Positions 24,870 through 35,557 of a stretch of DNA of 64,000 nt are shown piece after piece. Under the pieces are notes generated by a model. That model was not told the origin of the DNA, searched no databases, and was given only the letters and a program-made list of their open reading frames with translations. The DNA is from Sipunculus nudus. Lineage: Eukaryota; Annelida; Sipuncula; Golfingiida; Sipunculidae. The stretch is from assembly GCA_026874595.1 (NCBI GenBank), contig CM049306.1:20085019-20149018 (forward strand), given 5' to 3'. The number at the start of each line of letters is the position of its first letter. Within the stretch, counting starts at the first letter, position 1. Made by a program: the position numbers and the translations under genes.

Positions 24870-26083
24870 TGTAAATGGCAGCTGCTCAATCCTTTAGAGA
24901 ATTAGACCTCAAGCCATGAGGGCCTTAGCAGTAGCTGATACTATCCAGGGACTGGGTGTCTGGTGTCTTTGTTATGACCTGAGTGAACCCTAGGCAGGCT
25001 GTCCACTGTGTACAGGGTAGCTCGTGGCTGGGGACAGTCTGTGTGTATCATATTATACCCTCATGGCAAGGGTTTGTTTACAAGTGTATCTGTCCCCATT
25101 TCTTGCCCTGGTCTGTACTGTCCTCGCCGTCTGGACTGTCCTTGCTGCATGGGCTGGGGGGAAGTGACGTAGTTGCCACGTAGTCCTTTAAGTAAAGTCA
25201 ACAAGTCAGCAAGCATTAGAGAAAAGAAGATTTTAACTGTGGTCCTACCCCAGAGAAGCCATAAGGTAAAGGATAACTTTATATAAGATGCTTGTTAAAC
25301 AAGGGTTACACATATTTCTTAAGTTCTATTATCAATATTATGTCAGAATTAACAGTTTTTGTAGAATATGAATAGTCAGCTGTGTAACATGTCTGTCAGG
25401 TTGATTATCTGGAGCTTGCTAGGTCTGTAAACAGTAATAGCTAATATTGTAACCAATTTCTTAAGTTGAAATAGATAATACTTCATGATCTAAATAATCT
25501 CTCATGGTCTATGTATCATAGTATGCAGCTGCTAAGAGTATTTTATTTTTATTCAGTTTTTAATCTATGCTTGTCTTAGAGGCTAAATGTATTGTAATTA
25601 AGTCTGTTTTGTGTCTGTTTATTTTAATCAGTTAAATATTTTCTTGACAGTTGATACAGTTGTGCATCCGTTAGTGTGGCTAAAAGGGAATCTGTTATTG
25701 ATAGTCAGGGATATTAATTCACTAGCATACGTACAAATTATATATCTAATTGCTGTCTGAATTTCAATTATTTTATATAGGTCTAATTTGTTTATAGATT
25801 TATTAATTAGTTATTCCTAGATCTGTCAGGGATTTTCTTTACTTTTTCTTCAGTTTCGACGGTCAATCTGGTCAATCTGGTCAATCATTGGTCAATCCGG
25901 TTATTGGTCAGCCTAGTCAACCCAGTCATTGATAAAGTAGAGAGCGAAGAAAGGATTGTAGATGGATATTGAAAGCTGTGAAATAGAAAGAACAGAATAA
26001 ACATTTTATACTACATTGTCTTCGCTTCATGATGACCCGTGCGATTCGAGGCTAAAATAAGATCAGGGGTGGAGGCCGCTACA
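24870..26083 (+). repeat. BEL/Pao 3' LTR
   Basis: 1,214 bases, exactly nine shorter than the 5' LTR because it has one fewer GGTCAATCT unit. AATAAA at 25996-26001. It is followed directly by the ATATG duplication. Confidence 0.95.
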
Positions 26084-26580
26084 ATATGGTGATGTGCAAA
26101 GTGAGCTTGTGACGTACATAGTGAGCTTGTGATGCACCTAGTGAACTAGTGATGTACATAGCAAAATGGTGATGTACAAAGTGAAATATTGATGTACATA
26201 GTAAGAAAGTGATGTACATAGTGAAATGGCGATGTACATAGTGAAATGGTGATGTATACATATAGGGAGCTCGTGATGCACATATATAATAAGATAGTGA
26301 TATACATAGTGAAATAGTGATGTACATTGTGAGATAATAAAGTACATAGTGAGCTTGTGATGCACATAGTGAACTAGTGATGTACATCGTGAAATGGTGA
26401 TGTACATTGTGAAATAGTGATGTACATAGTGAAATGGTGATGTACATTGTGAAATAGTGAGGTACACAGTGAGATAGTGATGTGCATGGTGAGATAGTGA
26501 TGTCCATCTTTAAATTGTGATATGCATAAGGAAATGGCGATATGCATAATGAAATTGTAATGTGCATAATGAAATAGTGG
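26084..26580. repeat. About 20-bp satellite array, right part
   Basis: About 25 degenerate units of the same GTGAAATAGTGATGTACATA type, ending in a poly-G run at about 26578-26592. The minus-strand open frames here (repeating HYVHHYFTMYITISLCTS-like peptide) are a by-product of a repeat unit free of stops in those frames. Confidence 0.92.
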
Positions 26581-26592
26581 GGGGGGGGGGGG

Positions 26593-28020
26593 GCGGAAAC
26601 CAGGGGCAAACATAATATCCTCGAAACTCTGCGTCGCCGGACACGATAAATACATTAATTCGAAAACAGTTAAGTTACACTACCATTGTTGGCTTTGCAA
26701 CTACACAGGTTTGTAATTTTAATTTGGTGTAATAAAAAATAAATAAGTGGATTGATAATTTACTAGGAAGATATCGCTTTCATATATACCGTGAACAATG
26801 GGTTAATGGAGACGTAGACGCGGGGATATGATATAATGAATACATGTATGTGAATCGGCTATGATATACTTAATGTGCTATCTTTTTGGAACTTGAAAGT
26901 AATAAAACATCTTAAAATAATGACATTGTTAAGTAATTAAGGAAACCCAACGATTGTGTGAAAAGTCTGTTAAATCAGGCAAAAAGTCTTACTTCCATAT
27001 ATGGCGTGCACGGATTATGTCGAAAGACGTACGGTAGAGACGCTGAAGGTCCGGGATTCGGGTCAAGAGCCGTGACGGCAAAAAAATCCGGTCAAGAACC
27101 TTGAAGGCAAAAAAGTAAAAATCTCAGTTGTAGTGGTGGTGGTAGTTAGGGGTCGGAGGGAGAAATATTTGTAAGTACACTTGCGTTCACTTAATTTTTT
27201 AACATACCTTTTTTCAGGAATTTTGACGAAACATTTGCAGTTTGCAAGATATGACTCATTTTTTACGTTTAAACAAAGTCATTTTCCGCTTATATAAATG
27301 AAGAAGGGTTCAAATAAATTCACTGCTATGTTTTCCTGGCATTACATGCACTTTTGCATGCACTACTGCACGTTTTGTTTTTGGTGCAGCCACTTGGGGT
27401 AAATTTTAGCCTCAAAACCCCTTGCTGAGCTCAATGTTAGTGGGGCTCTAGCATATACTGTGTCCTACCACTTCCGCTCGATACCCGTATATATGCATTG
27501 TGAAACAGTGATAAAGAAACAGTGATGTATACACATAGGGAAATAGTGATAGATATATGTTCATAGAGAAGAATGCAGGAATCAAAGGTTTTATTATTCA
27601 TTTGAATTAATCATTAAAATATTGTAAAAATAATAATATTAATACTGACATCTTGTACAATTCATTTTTTACCATTCGTATTCGTCTTTAACTCGGAAGT
27701 ACATTGGGGAGCAGAATTAACTGAACTGTTAGATACTTTAACAGCTGCATGGGTTCTATTGGTTTCTCCGAATTAATATAATTATACATTGCATTATATC
27801 ACCATTTTTGTAATAATCGGTCTGGATAATCCAGCCAACTACCATTTTTTCAAGTCCTGATTTAGTACCATTTTTCTTTTATAATCTACATGGATAATCC
27901 AGCCATCTACTATATGTTTTCGGACCCTGATTTCTCCATCTTAATTCCACATGCATGGCGCTCCACTCTCGCCACCATGCATGATACACGTTTCTTAAAT
28001 TTAAACGTGTCTCCTTTAAT
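26593..28020. other. Intergenic, with a satellite remnant
   Basis: No gene seen. Two copies of a short unit (GGTCAAGAxCC...GGCAAAAAA) lie at about 27058-27115. A remnant of the roughly 20-bp satellite (CATTGTGAAACAGTGAT and relatives) reappears at about 27494-27565, some 900 bases beyond the main array. Confidence 0.5.
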
Positions 28021-28027
28021 CTTTAAC

Positions 28028-28165
28028 TGACCTTGATAGTCGAGTGGTCGAGGCTACTTGGGTTCAATCCCAGATGTTGTTATGAAAGTACGTATGTGGA
28101 ATATAATGGTCCATCAAATATCGAGGGTTTTCTCGGTGTCCAGATTTTCTAAATCATTCATTTTG
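28028..28165 (+). mobile_element. Degenerate tRNA-derived SINE fragment
   Basis: An A-box-like TAGTCGAGTGGTCGAGGC (about 28037-28054) and a good B box, GGGTTCAATCC (28060-28070), but only a few bases apart, so the tRNA middle is deleted. A TATCGAGGGTTTTCTCGG tail follows. Not a functional tRNA. Confidence 0.45.
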
Positions 28166-28399
28166 TTACTATGAAGATAATGGTTATATTAGTGAAATTA
28201 AAGAAATGTTTATAAATTTGGATTGCAGTATCATTGCCATTTATTACATAAATACTTAATACTATGTATACTGATTTTGAGCACACATGTTTATAACATA
28301 TATCTTAAATCAGTGTAAAATTCAGAGAAATCTATGCAGAAACTTTTAAATTATGAGTATATTTGTAGTTGATCAAAAACACAGAATTCTTAATCTTAG

Positions 28400-28660
28400 T
28401 GCATTTAACCCTATCGAGATAGCGTGGGTCAGTTGTAAACTGGCCAATGAGCTCCCTGCTGGCAGTTATTACATAAGGCCAGCGGGACCCGTTAACGGGC
28501 AGTCAGGCAGTCAGACACAGAGAGTCCAGCACCAGCCAGCCAGCCAGAAAAATGTTTGATGCACGCCATGTTTGTTTGTAACCTAGAATCAGTAAATTGG
28601 AAATAAAGGATTGTGAAACTACAAGATTGTTTCTGTCAAGATCCCGCGTGACAACAACAA
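28400..28660 (+). repeat. Possible solo LTR, 3' part
   Basis: The stretch contains GGAAATAAAGGATTGTGAAAC (polyadenylation-signal-like) followed about 45 bases later by CGCGTGACAACA, a layout typical of R-U5 of Gypsy-type LTRs. I could not find a TG start, a second LTR or a target duplication, so the class and limits are uncertain. The 68-codon frame at 28353-28559 is not a supported gene. Confidence 0.25.
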
Positions 28661-28962
28661 ATATTTTTTGTGTACGTTGGAATTATATCCTATTCAAATA
28701 CAGAAGATGTGAAACGTGATAACAAGAAATAAAAATATCATCAACCTGTATCTATACCTACTTAGTAGTATCCTCTTAATTTAGCCTGAGACCTACCGTA
28801 TATGCATTTGTAAAGATTTGCCGCGCTATAAGCCTCCATATGGCCCTGAATTAGTCTGAATTTGTCGTCTTTTCTTACAGCAAGTATTCCATTGCAAAGC
28901 TGCCTTTTTACGAATATATTTCACAGTTTAAAAAAATGGACCAGTTAATGAATTATTCTTTA

Positions 28963-29060
28963 GGCCATTATTTTTTAATGTGTCGTTTCTCAAACCCGCC
29001 GACCCTAAAAACTGGAAAAATAAAATAAAAATAAAAATGAAATTTCGACTTTTTTTTTTA
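28963..29060 (+). mobile_element. PIF/Harbinger-like element, one terminal fragment
   Basis: Starts with GGCC after TTA and reads through a T-rich segment into AAACCCGCCGACC (28992-29004). This matches the end of the element at 37496-39257 read inward. I found no partner end downstream, so it is a fragment or its other end has diverged. Confidence 0.45.
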
Positions 29061-29928
29061 TTTCCGCCGGTCACGCCAACGCAGCAGTTATCAAAATATT
29101 ATTTTTATCAATATTATCCCACGTGTTTCCGCCAAATTTTCGTTTAATTTTTGTGTGAAATGTACCGACCATTGTTTGATTTGACTTCTGTGCTTATCGC
29201 TAATTTAGGTAACAAAACTCCCGACTTGGTAACCCCGGTAACCACGACGACGCGGCATGCCTTTGCTTGGCAAACGATTTAGTATAGTCTCTGAGACAGA
29301 CACACGGTGGCGCTCCGTTTCCTTCCCAGGATTCATGTCAACTCATTTGCATAACCTAAGACATTAAACGGCACTCCCTACGAATGTTGCCGACTCCCGT
29401 GCATATATGTTTGTAGATTATGAGCCCTAAGGGGAAATGCAGACTGTCAGGGCGATTTCGAACGATCTCAGCTCAGTACTTTTGATACTGAATTCGAGGC
29501 TACGGCCGTCAAACACGGACTCTGGAAATGGAATCCTCATTTAGAGAGGAAGGAACCACTCATTTCTTCAGAGAAACATTTTTAATATCTTTTAAAGCGC
29601 TTTTGCATTGCGTTAACTCTGTACTCACTAAGCACGTGGTTTCGCGGGTATATTGGAACCAGTGTTTGAGACCATTGTCCCGGGGATCGTTGCCATTTGA
29701 AAAAGCATATGTCTCATACGATTTGTGTATATGTTCGCTTTTCTTTTCAAATTCAGGTTTCATAGGTCATTTTCGCTGTTGATCCAACAGGCTTCACCCC
29801 TATTATTATCACGTTGAGGTTGTTTACTTAATATAACTCTTAAGTTGAGCTTGTTTTATTAATATAACTCGAAGGCGAACATAAAAATTACGAGAAATAC
29901 CAAACAGAAGGAATTTATATAATTTATT
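29061..29928. other. Unclassified repeat-like region
   Basis: No gene supported. CACACGGTGGCGCTCC at 29301-29316 recurs in reverse orientation at 42429-42444 inside another TIR element, so at least part of this stretch is dispersed repeat. Two overlapping antisense frames at 29528-29782 have no domain. Confidence 0.4.
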
Positions 29929-29992
29929 GAGTGATACATCCGCATATGTGCCTAAATGCCATAGGTATTGACATCGTCAGGTGACGAAGCTT
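29910..29992 (+). repeat. Direct repeat left of the TIR element
   Basis: About 80 bases sharing GAGTGATACATCC, CTAAATGCCA and TATTGACATCGTCAGGTGACG-like text with 32000-32080 (for example GACTGATATCGTCAGGTAACG). The two copies bracket the TIR element. Confidence 0.65.
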
Positions 29993-30003
29993 GAACGACT
30001 CAA

Positions 30004-31899
30004 GCCGGGTGCTCACTACCCGATTTTATCAAGCGACATTGTCGGGCGATTTTTTGGGCAGATTTTTCTCAAAGTCGGCTGAAAATCGGCTTGGTTTAGT
30101 TGGCCGATTTTCGGTGTCACATTTACCGACGCGCTTGTTCCCACCTCCTGATTATCGGCGAAGGAGTGTCTCATTATAGCGATCTGATACAGAGCTTTCT
30201 ATGAGAAAAAAATAAAAGGAAATATTTGTTCGCTTTGTGTCTTGTACAAAGAAAAACATACTGTGGCGGGAGAGTGACCTGTCGGTTAAACCTTCGCTTG
30301 AAAGAAGAGATGAACTAGTGGCATGTAAATAATACACTTGTATGCGAACTGAGACAGGAGGGTTGAACCGTCCATCATCAATTTAATGGTTTTCTCCGCA
30401 TATCTCAGGGGCGGGTCCAGGATTTAAGAAAAGAGGGGTCCAACCCAGGAGCACAAATAATAAAACCTTAAGAAAGGTCCCAAAGTCCGGAAAATGTCCG
30501 AAAGGATTGGTCTTAAACCCTTCAAACGAATGCTGCGGCTGATCTGCAGGATTTGGTAAAAGCGAACATCCACCATCATGATACTACATTCAGAAGGGCT
30601 ATTTCACCAGACACGAACTCTAATTTAGAAAATGACATTCTACTTGCATGTTTGTGTGATTTCTAGGATCGCCTGTTTCTAGAAATTCAAAGAAGTGATA
30701 TGTTTTCTTCTTCTGTCCTGTATAAACCAGAAACACTTTATCATCCTTTTTCATTTGACTGCTACACACAACAAACACCAACAGCAGCAGATATGTTGAG
30801 TGATTAGGTTTTAATTTGTATTATTAATTCCCGTAGCAAGTGATGATCAGTTATATATCTGGCGACTCTCTGTTATGTCAGATAAAATATATTAAAACGT
30901 ATTAAAGTACAGCATCGCCACCAATGCCGCCGATTCCGTGAAAAGGATTAAGTGTACCAGAGATCCGTTCACGCTTTTCACCTATATATATATTGGGTTA
31001 CCTGTAAACATCAGGACTGGTATGCTGCGTGCACTGGACTGGCTGTTGTATCACTCAAAAGTTTTCGGCTATTCATTCATATCTTCTCTCATTTCCTCTT
31101 AATTTGGGCTTATTATTTTATTTATACACTTTCTTCTCTGGCACCTTTGTTTTTGCTAACTTTAAGGAGAACCTGTGATAGGACAAAACACTGTGATGGG
31201 ACAAAAAACTATATTAAGGAAAGAAATTTATAATGATGGTTAGAGATTACAAGCAGATATACAGTTGATTATTGCCATCCCTGAGATGTAAATGTTGAAT
31301 TGTGTTATTTTTCCCAGGAAACTCTTACATAAGCTTGAGTTAATTGTTCAGAGTAACTCTTCACACAATGGGAAGGATTGCTAAACAGCCCAGCAATAAA
31401 TAGGGGTTTGTAAACATACACCTTGTTCGTTCAGTCTTGTGTTTACAGAAATGTTCGCACATTGTAATTATATGAATGGATACTCCTTTATAATGATTAA
31501 AATATTACAGGTCGTCTTATAGGAATACGTGAAATTTGAATCTTTACCAAAATCTGTCTTTATTTCTTTTTAAAATACAGAAATATATCATTATACAATA
31601 TTTACTTATTATGACTAATAGTGGCAACGTACAGAACGTGAACTCTGACATACAAAAATAAACAAAATCGGCCGACTTTGTCGCAAACATTGGCTCACTA
31701 CACGATTTCGGTAATCGCCCGACAAAATCGGCCGATTTTCTTTAACAGTGCCAGACTCTTGGCGACGCCGATTTTTCACGCCGACGCCGACAAAATCGCG
31801 TCGCTTGGGGTGTCACACTACACGACAATGTACCCCCTTCGGTACATAGTCGGCCGATCCTATGAATCGGCCGATAAAATCGGTAAGTGAGCCGCCGGC
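30004..31899. mobile_element. Non-autonomous TIR element with CGGCCGAT-rich ends
   Basis: Termini at 30004-30030 and 31873-31899 are inverted repeats matching at 23 of 27 positions (both contain GCTCACT and end inward in CGATTTTATC). The outer few hundred bases on each side are rich in short motifs such as AAAATCGGCCGATTTT. No transposase frame is present; the frames at 30952-31233 and 31678-31927 have no domain. The superfamily is not recognised. No adjacent target duplication is clear. Confidence 0.65.
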
Positions 31900-31999
31900 T
31901 TTGGCGGGCGATTAATCCAGCCCGCATATTAACAAATACGTATTATTTTTTTTAATTATTTAAAAGAGAACATATAGATGATGAGAATTAACAAACACC

Positions 32000-32080
32000 A
32001 AGTGAATATATTTTAATGAGTGATACATCCACATACTTATCTAAATGCCACGGGGACTGATATCGTCAGGTAACGGACCT
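32000..32080 (+). repeat. Direct repeat right of the TIR element
   Basis: Partner of 29910-29992, in the same orientation and roughly 80 percent alike by eye. It lies just before the hAT-like element at 32152. Confidence 0.65.
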
Positions 32081-32151
32081 TGCACGCCGTCGCGGTCTGT
32101 CGTTCAAGCTGGCATATTGACGAAGTCAAGTCCAGAATTAGGCTCTCACTG

Positions 32152-32643
32152 CAGTGGCGGCACCAGGGGGAGCAGTTGCCCCCCCCCCCCCCCCCCCACC
32201 CAGATTCAAGCAAATCTTTGGGAAAATTCAGGCAATTAAGAAATAAGAAAAATCCGTCAATGAAGGCATACATAACACAATTTGATACACTTATATAATA
32301 CAGACAGGCGGCCTTAGGCAGGCAGCCCCCCCCCCCCCCCCCCCATGCTTTTAATAGAGGGTTCCACAGTAACAGGCCAGCTGGTCACTGTTCAAAGCTG
32401 GACTGCTGCCTGCTTGTGGGTCAGTGCCGCTTGTCTGCAGCTGTTTCATATACCAGCTCAGGATTTGTGTCACAGAGGTGACCTCCAAGTGGTTATAAGA
32501 AACTTCTATAGCAGCACTGTGGCTGTAACAGTTTTACTCTCCTCACACAGCAGATATCTGATGTTTTCTATACAAGCTCTGGCTATAGGTATGTATACCC
32601 CCCCCATGAAATACACCCTCATAAACACATATGTATGACCTCA

Positions 32644-32710
<67 letters not shown>

Positions 32711-33406
32711 GTATTTGTAATTAAACAAAGATAACAGAACACTGAAAAAAATTAAACACAATGTCCGAAAATAAGTCAGCCAAGTTCTTTGCTAGAACGT
32801 TTTATGCTATCAAGAATGTCACTTCAAAGATGAATACTATATAGATAAGATAAAATTATAAAATAAATTTAAATTTAAAAGCACTATAAGATTACAATCA
32901 TGCAGCAATGTGTCATTACTGGCCATCATTAGGTACTTATTTAACATATTTATAAAAAGGATTTAGGAGATTCAGGTTACTGGCTTTTATCAGTGTTGGT
33001 GCTTTTTCTGTCAGCTAACATTTGTCAAGAAATATGAAATGTCATGAAATATGAAATTTTTGTCATTACTTGTATGACAACTTGACAAGGTACGTGGATA
33101 CTAAGAAATCTAAATTATGTCATTTTGGTTATGCTGCAACAAACAGCGTTGGTTATTTCATCTGATGATGGCCAGTAATGACCTTCTGTACTGGCATATT
33201 TGTGTAATTTGTTTAATGCATATATATGTGTGTGTGTGTATTATATTTAATTATTACAATGACCTTGTATACCAGTAATCTTAGTTTCCTTATTCAAAGA
33301 GAGCACAAACTTGGTGTACTGTTTATTGTTTGAGCCAGCCCACATTTTCTTATGCCCTCCATTTGCCCCCCCCCCCCCCACTTTTAAAATCCTGGTGCCG
33401 CCACTG
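32152..33406. mobile_element. hAT-like non-autonomous DNA transposon
   Basis: Left end CAGTGGCGGCACCAGG, right end its reverse complement CCTGGTGCCGCCACTG. CAG...CTG termini and the flanking GCTCTCA on both sides (7 of an expected 8 bp; three extra bases on the left) fit hAT. The interior has two poly-C runs (about 32177-32197 and 32327-32343), a TA microsatellite and no transposase. An internal inverted repeat (32912-32929 and 33165-33182) suggests a nested smaller element. Confidence 0.72.
32645..32706. repeat. (TA)n microsatellite
   Basis: About 31 uninterrupted TA units inside the hAT-like element. Confidence 0.97.
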
Positions 33407-34362
33407 GCTCTCAGGCTTTATAATAAGAGTTTATCAATTATAATTATAAAGTTAAACACATGACAGAATTCATCAGTTCATTTTATACGTCAGATAAAGA
33501 ATAAAGGCCGATTTGAGGGACCTTTGCCTTTCCGTCTATTTCCTCTCATGAATGACTGTCAGCTTACCGTTATCGCCCATATACGTCATAATTAGTACGA
33601 TGATAACATCAAGAGAATCACCTATTTAAAGCTGCATTGTGAGATAGAGAATATATAGCTGTTGCCATTCCATCAAACATGTAGTATTTTTTCCCATATT
33701 CAAATGAAGGGTGAAAGTCTTAATGGCAAAGTATATATATAATTAATCTTACGCTGAACAGAGAGTTTGCTTTTTTATTTCAATGCAAGTTTAGTTCAAA
33801 TAATGAAACAACTGGAAAAGTCCTATGTCTAGCATCTGTCAACAGAATACCTGACAAAAAACCATGATTTTTCGTTTTTATTAATTAATTTTATGGGGAA
33901 AATGGATGTAGGTTTATCCTTATGATAGCAAAACATAGGTTGCATGGTAAAATTTAATTTTAAAGGTTCTTATTATTTACTCTTAAGGTATTCAGGCTTT
34001 AAATAATGTTGATGTAGTATTTTTCCCCCTCTTTTTACCTATTCAAAAAATTAACAGAGATAGCTGAACATTGAAATTTTGTGACAGATTCCTCGGCAAT
34101 CCTCGGATATCTTGGCATTCATTATTTTTTTTTTTTTCATTTTATCTGTAACATCTCTGTTAAGTTCCTCTGTATGTGTACCATTTCTCTGACAAAAATG
34201 AATGCCAAACACCATGATTTAAAATTGTAACAAAGCTTTAACTTAAAAATTTGAACTGTTGTTATATGAAAAAAAGTTATTTTAGATTGTAAAATTATCT
34301 TGGATATCCTAAATGTCATACTTTTTGACAACGCCTTCCATTTGTATGTTGACTGTGTGATC
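33407..34362. other. Intergenic, nothing recognised
   Basis: AT-rich with no coding signal; a 75-codon minus-strand frame at 34137-34364 lacks any domain. A T-run lies at about 34124-34138. Confidence 0.45.
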
Positions 34363-34377
34363 ATAATATATCATTTA

Positions 34378-34808
34378 ACCGGCTTCTGTGGCTCTGGGGT
34401 AGAGTGCAGGACTCAAAGCCGGGAGATCGTGGGTTCGAATCTCAGCCGAAGCGGTGAGGTTTTTCACGGTCGGCCCCCACCCAGGGTGAGCGTTCTGCAG
34501 GCTTAATGGGAAGGCTGTGCCTCACAGCCGTGTATCACTCACATACGAGTGCGTCTTTGGGGGTTCCTCGGTGTTATGACCAAGCAATGGGGATGATTAC
34601 ACATCCAGGACCCGCAGGTGCGGTAGACACCGGGCCTGGGTGACACCAGGATACAAAATAAAAAAATGATGGGAAGCAAGTGCTACCGCCCTGTCAAGTA
34701 GTCCCAAACCGAAATGGAAACTGCAGATGTACATACTTAGGTTAAGAATTAGATAAGTCAGCATTAAAAAATGGAGGCGGTTACCTCCACAAAAAAAAAA
34801 AAATAATA
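34378..34808 (+). mobile_element. tRNA-derived SINE, intact, with target duplication
   Basis: A tRNA-like head (about 34379-34454) with A box TGGGGTAGAGTGCAGG and B box GGGTTCGAATC (34431-34441), and a pairing acceptor-like GCTTC/GAAGC. A GC-rich unrelated body and an A-rich tail with AAT repeats follow. It is flanked by 15-bp duplications ATAATATATCATTTA (34363-34377) and ATAATATTTCATTTA (34809-34823), one mismatch. The head is not a functional tRNA gene. Confidence 0.85.
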
Positions 34809-34823
34809 ATAATATTTCATTTA

Positions 34824-35430
34824 AATATGAGGGGAATTTATTTTTGTGTTCGTAGAAAGGTTTCTCAAAGTTAATTGAAGATGTGTTATGATTTTTTGTT
34901 GAAATATTTTATGTTTCTGTTTAATATTTAAAACTGATGCCAAAGACTTAAATCAGATTTGATTTTACCATGCTCAATTGAGTGTTTAGTGAAATTTTGC
35001 ATAAAATTACTACTTGGAAGAACATACAACTGGATTTGAGATTATTAAACCACAACCTATGATATGGAATATTGTTATCACGTGTACCAAGTTTGTGTTA
35101 TGATAACAATTTATAAAAAAGATTTTAAAAAAAGTCTCTTATTTTATTTATTTAATTTTTTGTTTACAATGGCCAGTAGCATATTAATGACATGCTCGGT
35201 AACAAAATTAATTAACGGTAATACTTTTTTTCAGTTTTTATTTTTCCTTCTCCTGTCCTAAAGTTTTTTCAGCTCCGTTCGAGAAACAATTAAATAAAAA
35301 TAATTGCCTTATTAGGTTCACTCTCATGCCATGGGTTATGTCTCTTGTGATACCAATAAAGGCAGGTAGGTGTCACCACCCATCCTCAGTTATGACACAT
35401 GTAACGGAACCCTCGAGGACTCACGGAAAT
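34824..35430. other. Intergenic, nothing recognised
   Basis: AT-rich; a 65-codon hydrophobic frame (35064-35261) is low-complexity F/L and not supported. Confidence 0.45.
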
Positions 35431-35439
35431 AACCGACCA

Positions 35440-35557
35440 ATAAACGTGCCGTCACGCATGCGGATTCGAGGCAACGCCATTTTGATCGGAAGAATTTACA
35501 GAATATTTGAGAGGGTTTGCAACCGAAATATTGGCGATAAAAAACGGCAGATCAGGT
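35440..35557 (+). promoter_or_regulatory. Candidate promoter/5' UTR exon of the RBM5-like gene
   Basis: A local CpG-rich island in AT-rich DNA containing CAACGCCATTTTG (a YY1-type motif often near transcription starts), followed by CAGATCAG|GTTTGT, which can serve as a splice donor at about 35557/35558. The RBM5-like gene needs an upstream non-coding exon, because its first coding exon begins only one base before the ATG. The link across about 8.7 kb is inference only. Confidence 0.3.

Larger units (their letters stand above)
17090..26083 (+). mobile_element. BEL/Pao LTR retrotransposon, full length, disabled
   Basis: An 8,994-base element: left LTR 17090-18312, leader to 18560, gag-pol from 18561 with its remains running to 24524, and right LTR 24870-26083. 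LTR ends are TG...CA. A purine-rich tract (GGTGGGAG) directly precedes the right LTR. Domain order (gag with DUF1759-like region and zinc knuckles, protease, reverse transcriptase, RNase H, integrase, DUF5641-like tail) is that of BEL/Pao. There is no envelope-like frame between 24524 and the right LTR. Two frame changes and one stop in the integrase part make it non-autonomous. It inserted into a satellite array. Confidence 0.95.

Noticed and set aside
26079-26655. Several long minus-strand open frames with repeating HYVHHYFTMYITISLCTS-like peptides
   Set aside because: They are translations of the 20-bp satellite, open in several overlapping frames at once, with no domain or gene signals.
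31678-31927. Open frames on both strands in the CGGCCGAT-rich region
   Set aside because: They follow from the palindromic repeat text and have no domain.
34379-34454. tRNA gene
   Set aside because: Good A and B boxes but imperfect cloverleaf, followed by a long body, A-rich tail and target duplication: a SINE head, not a tRNA gene.
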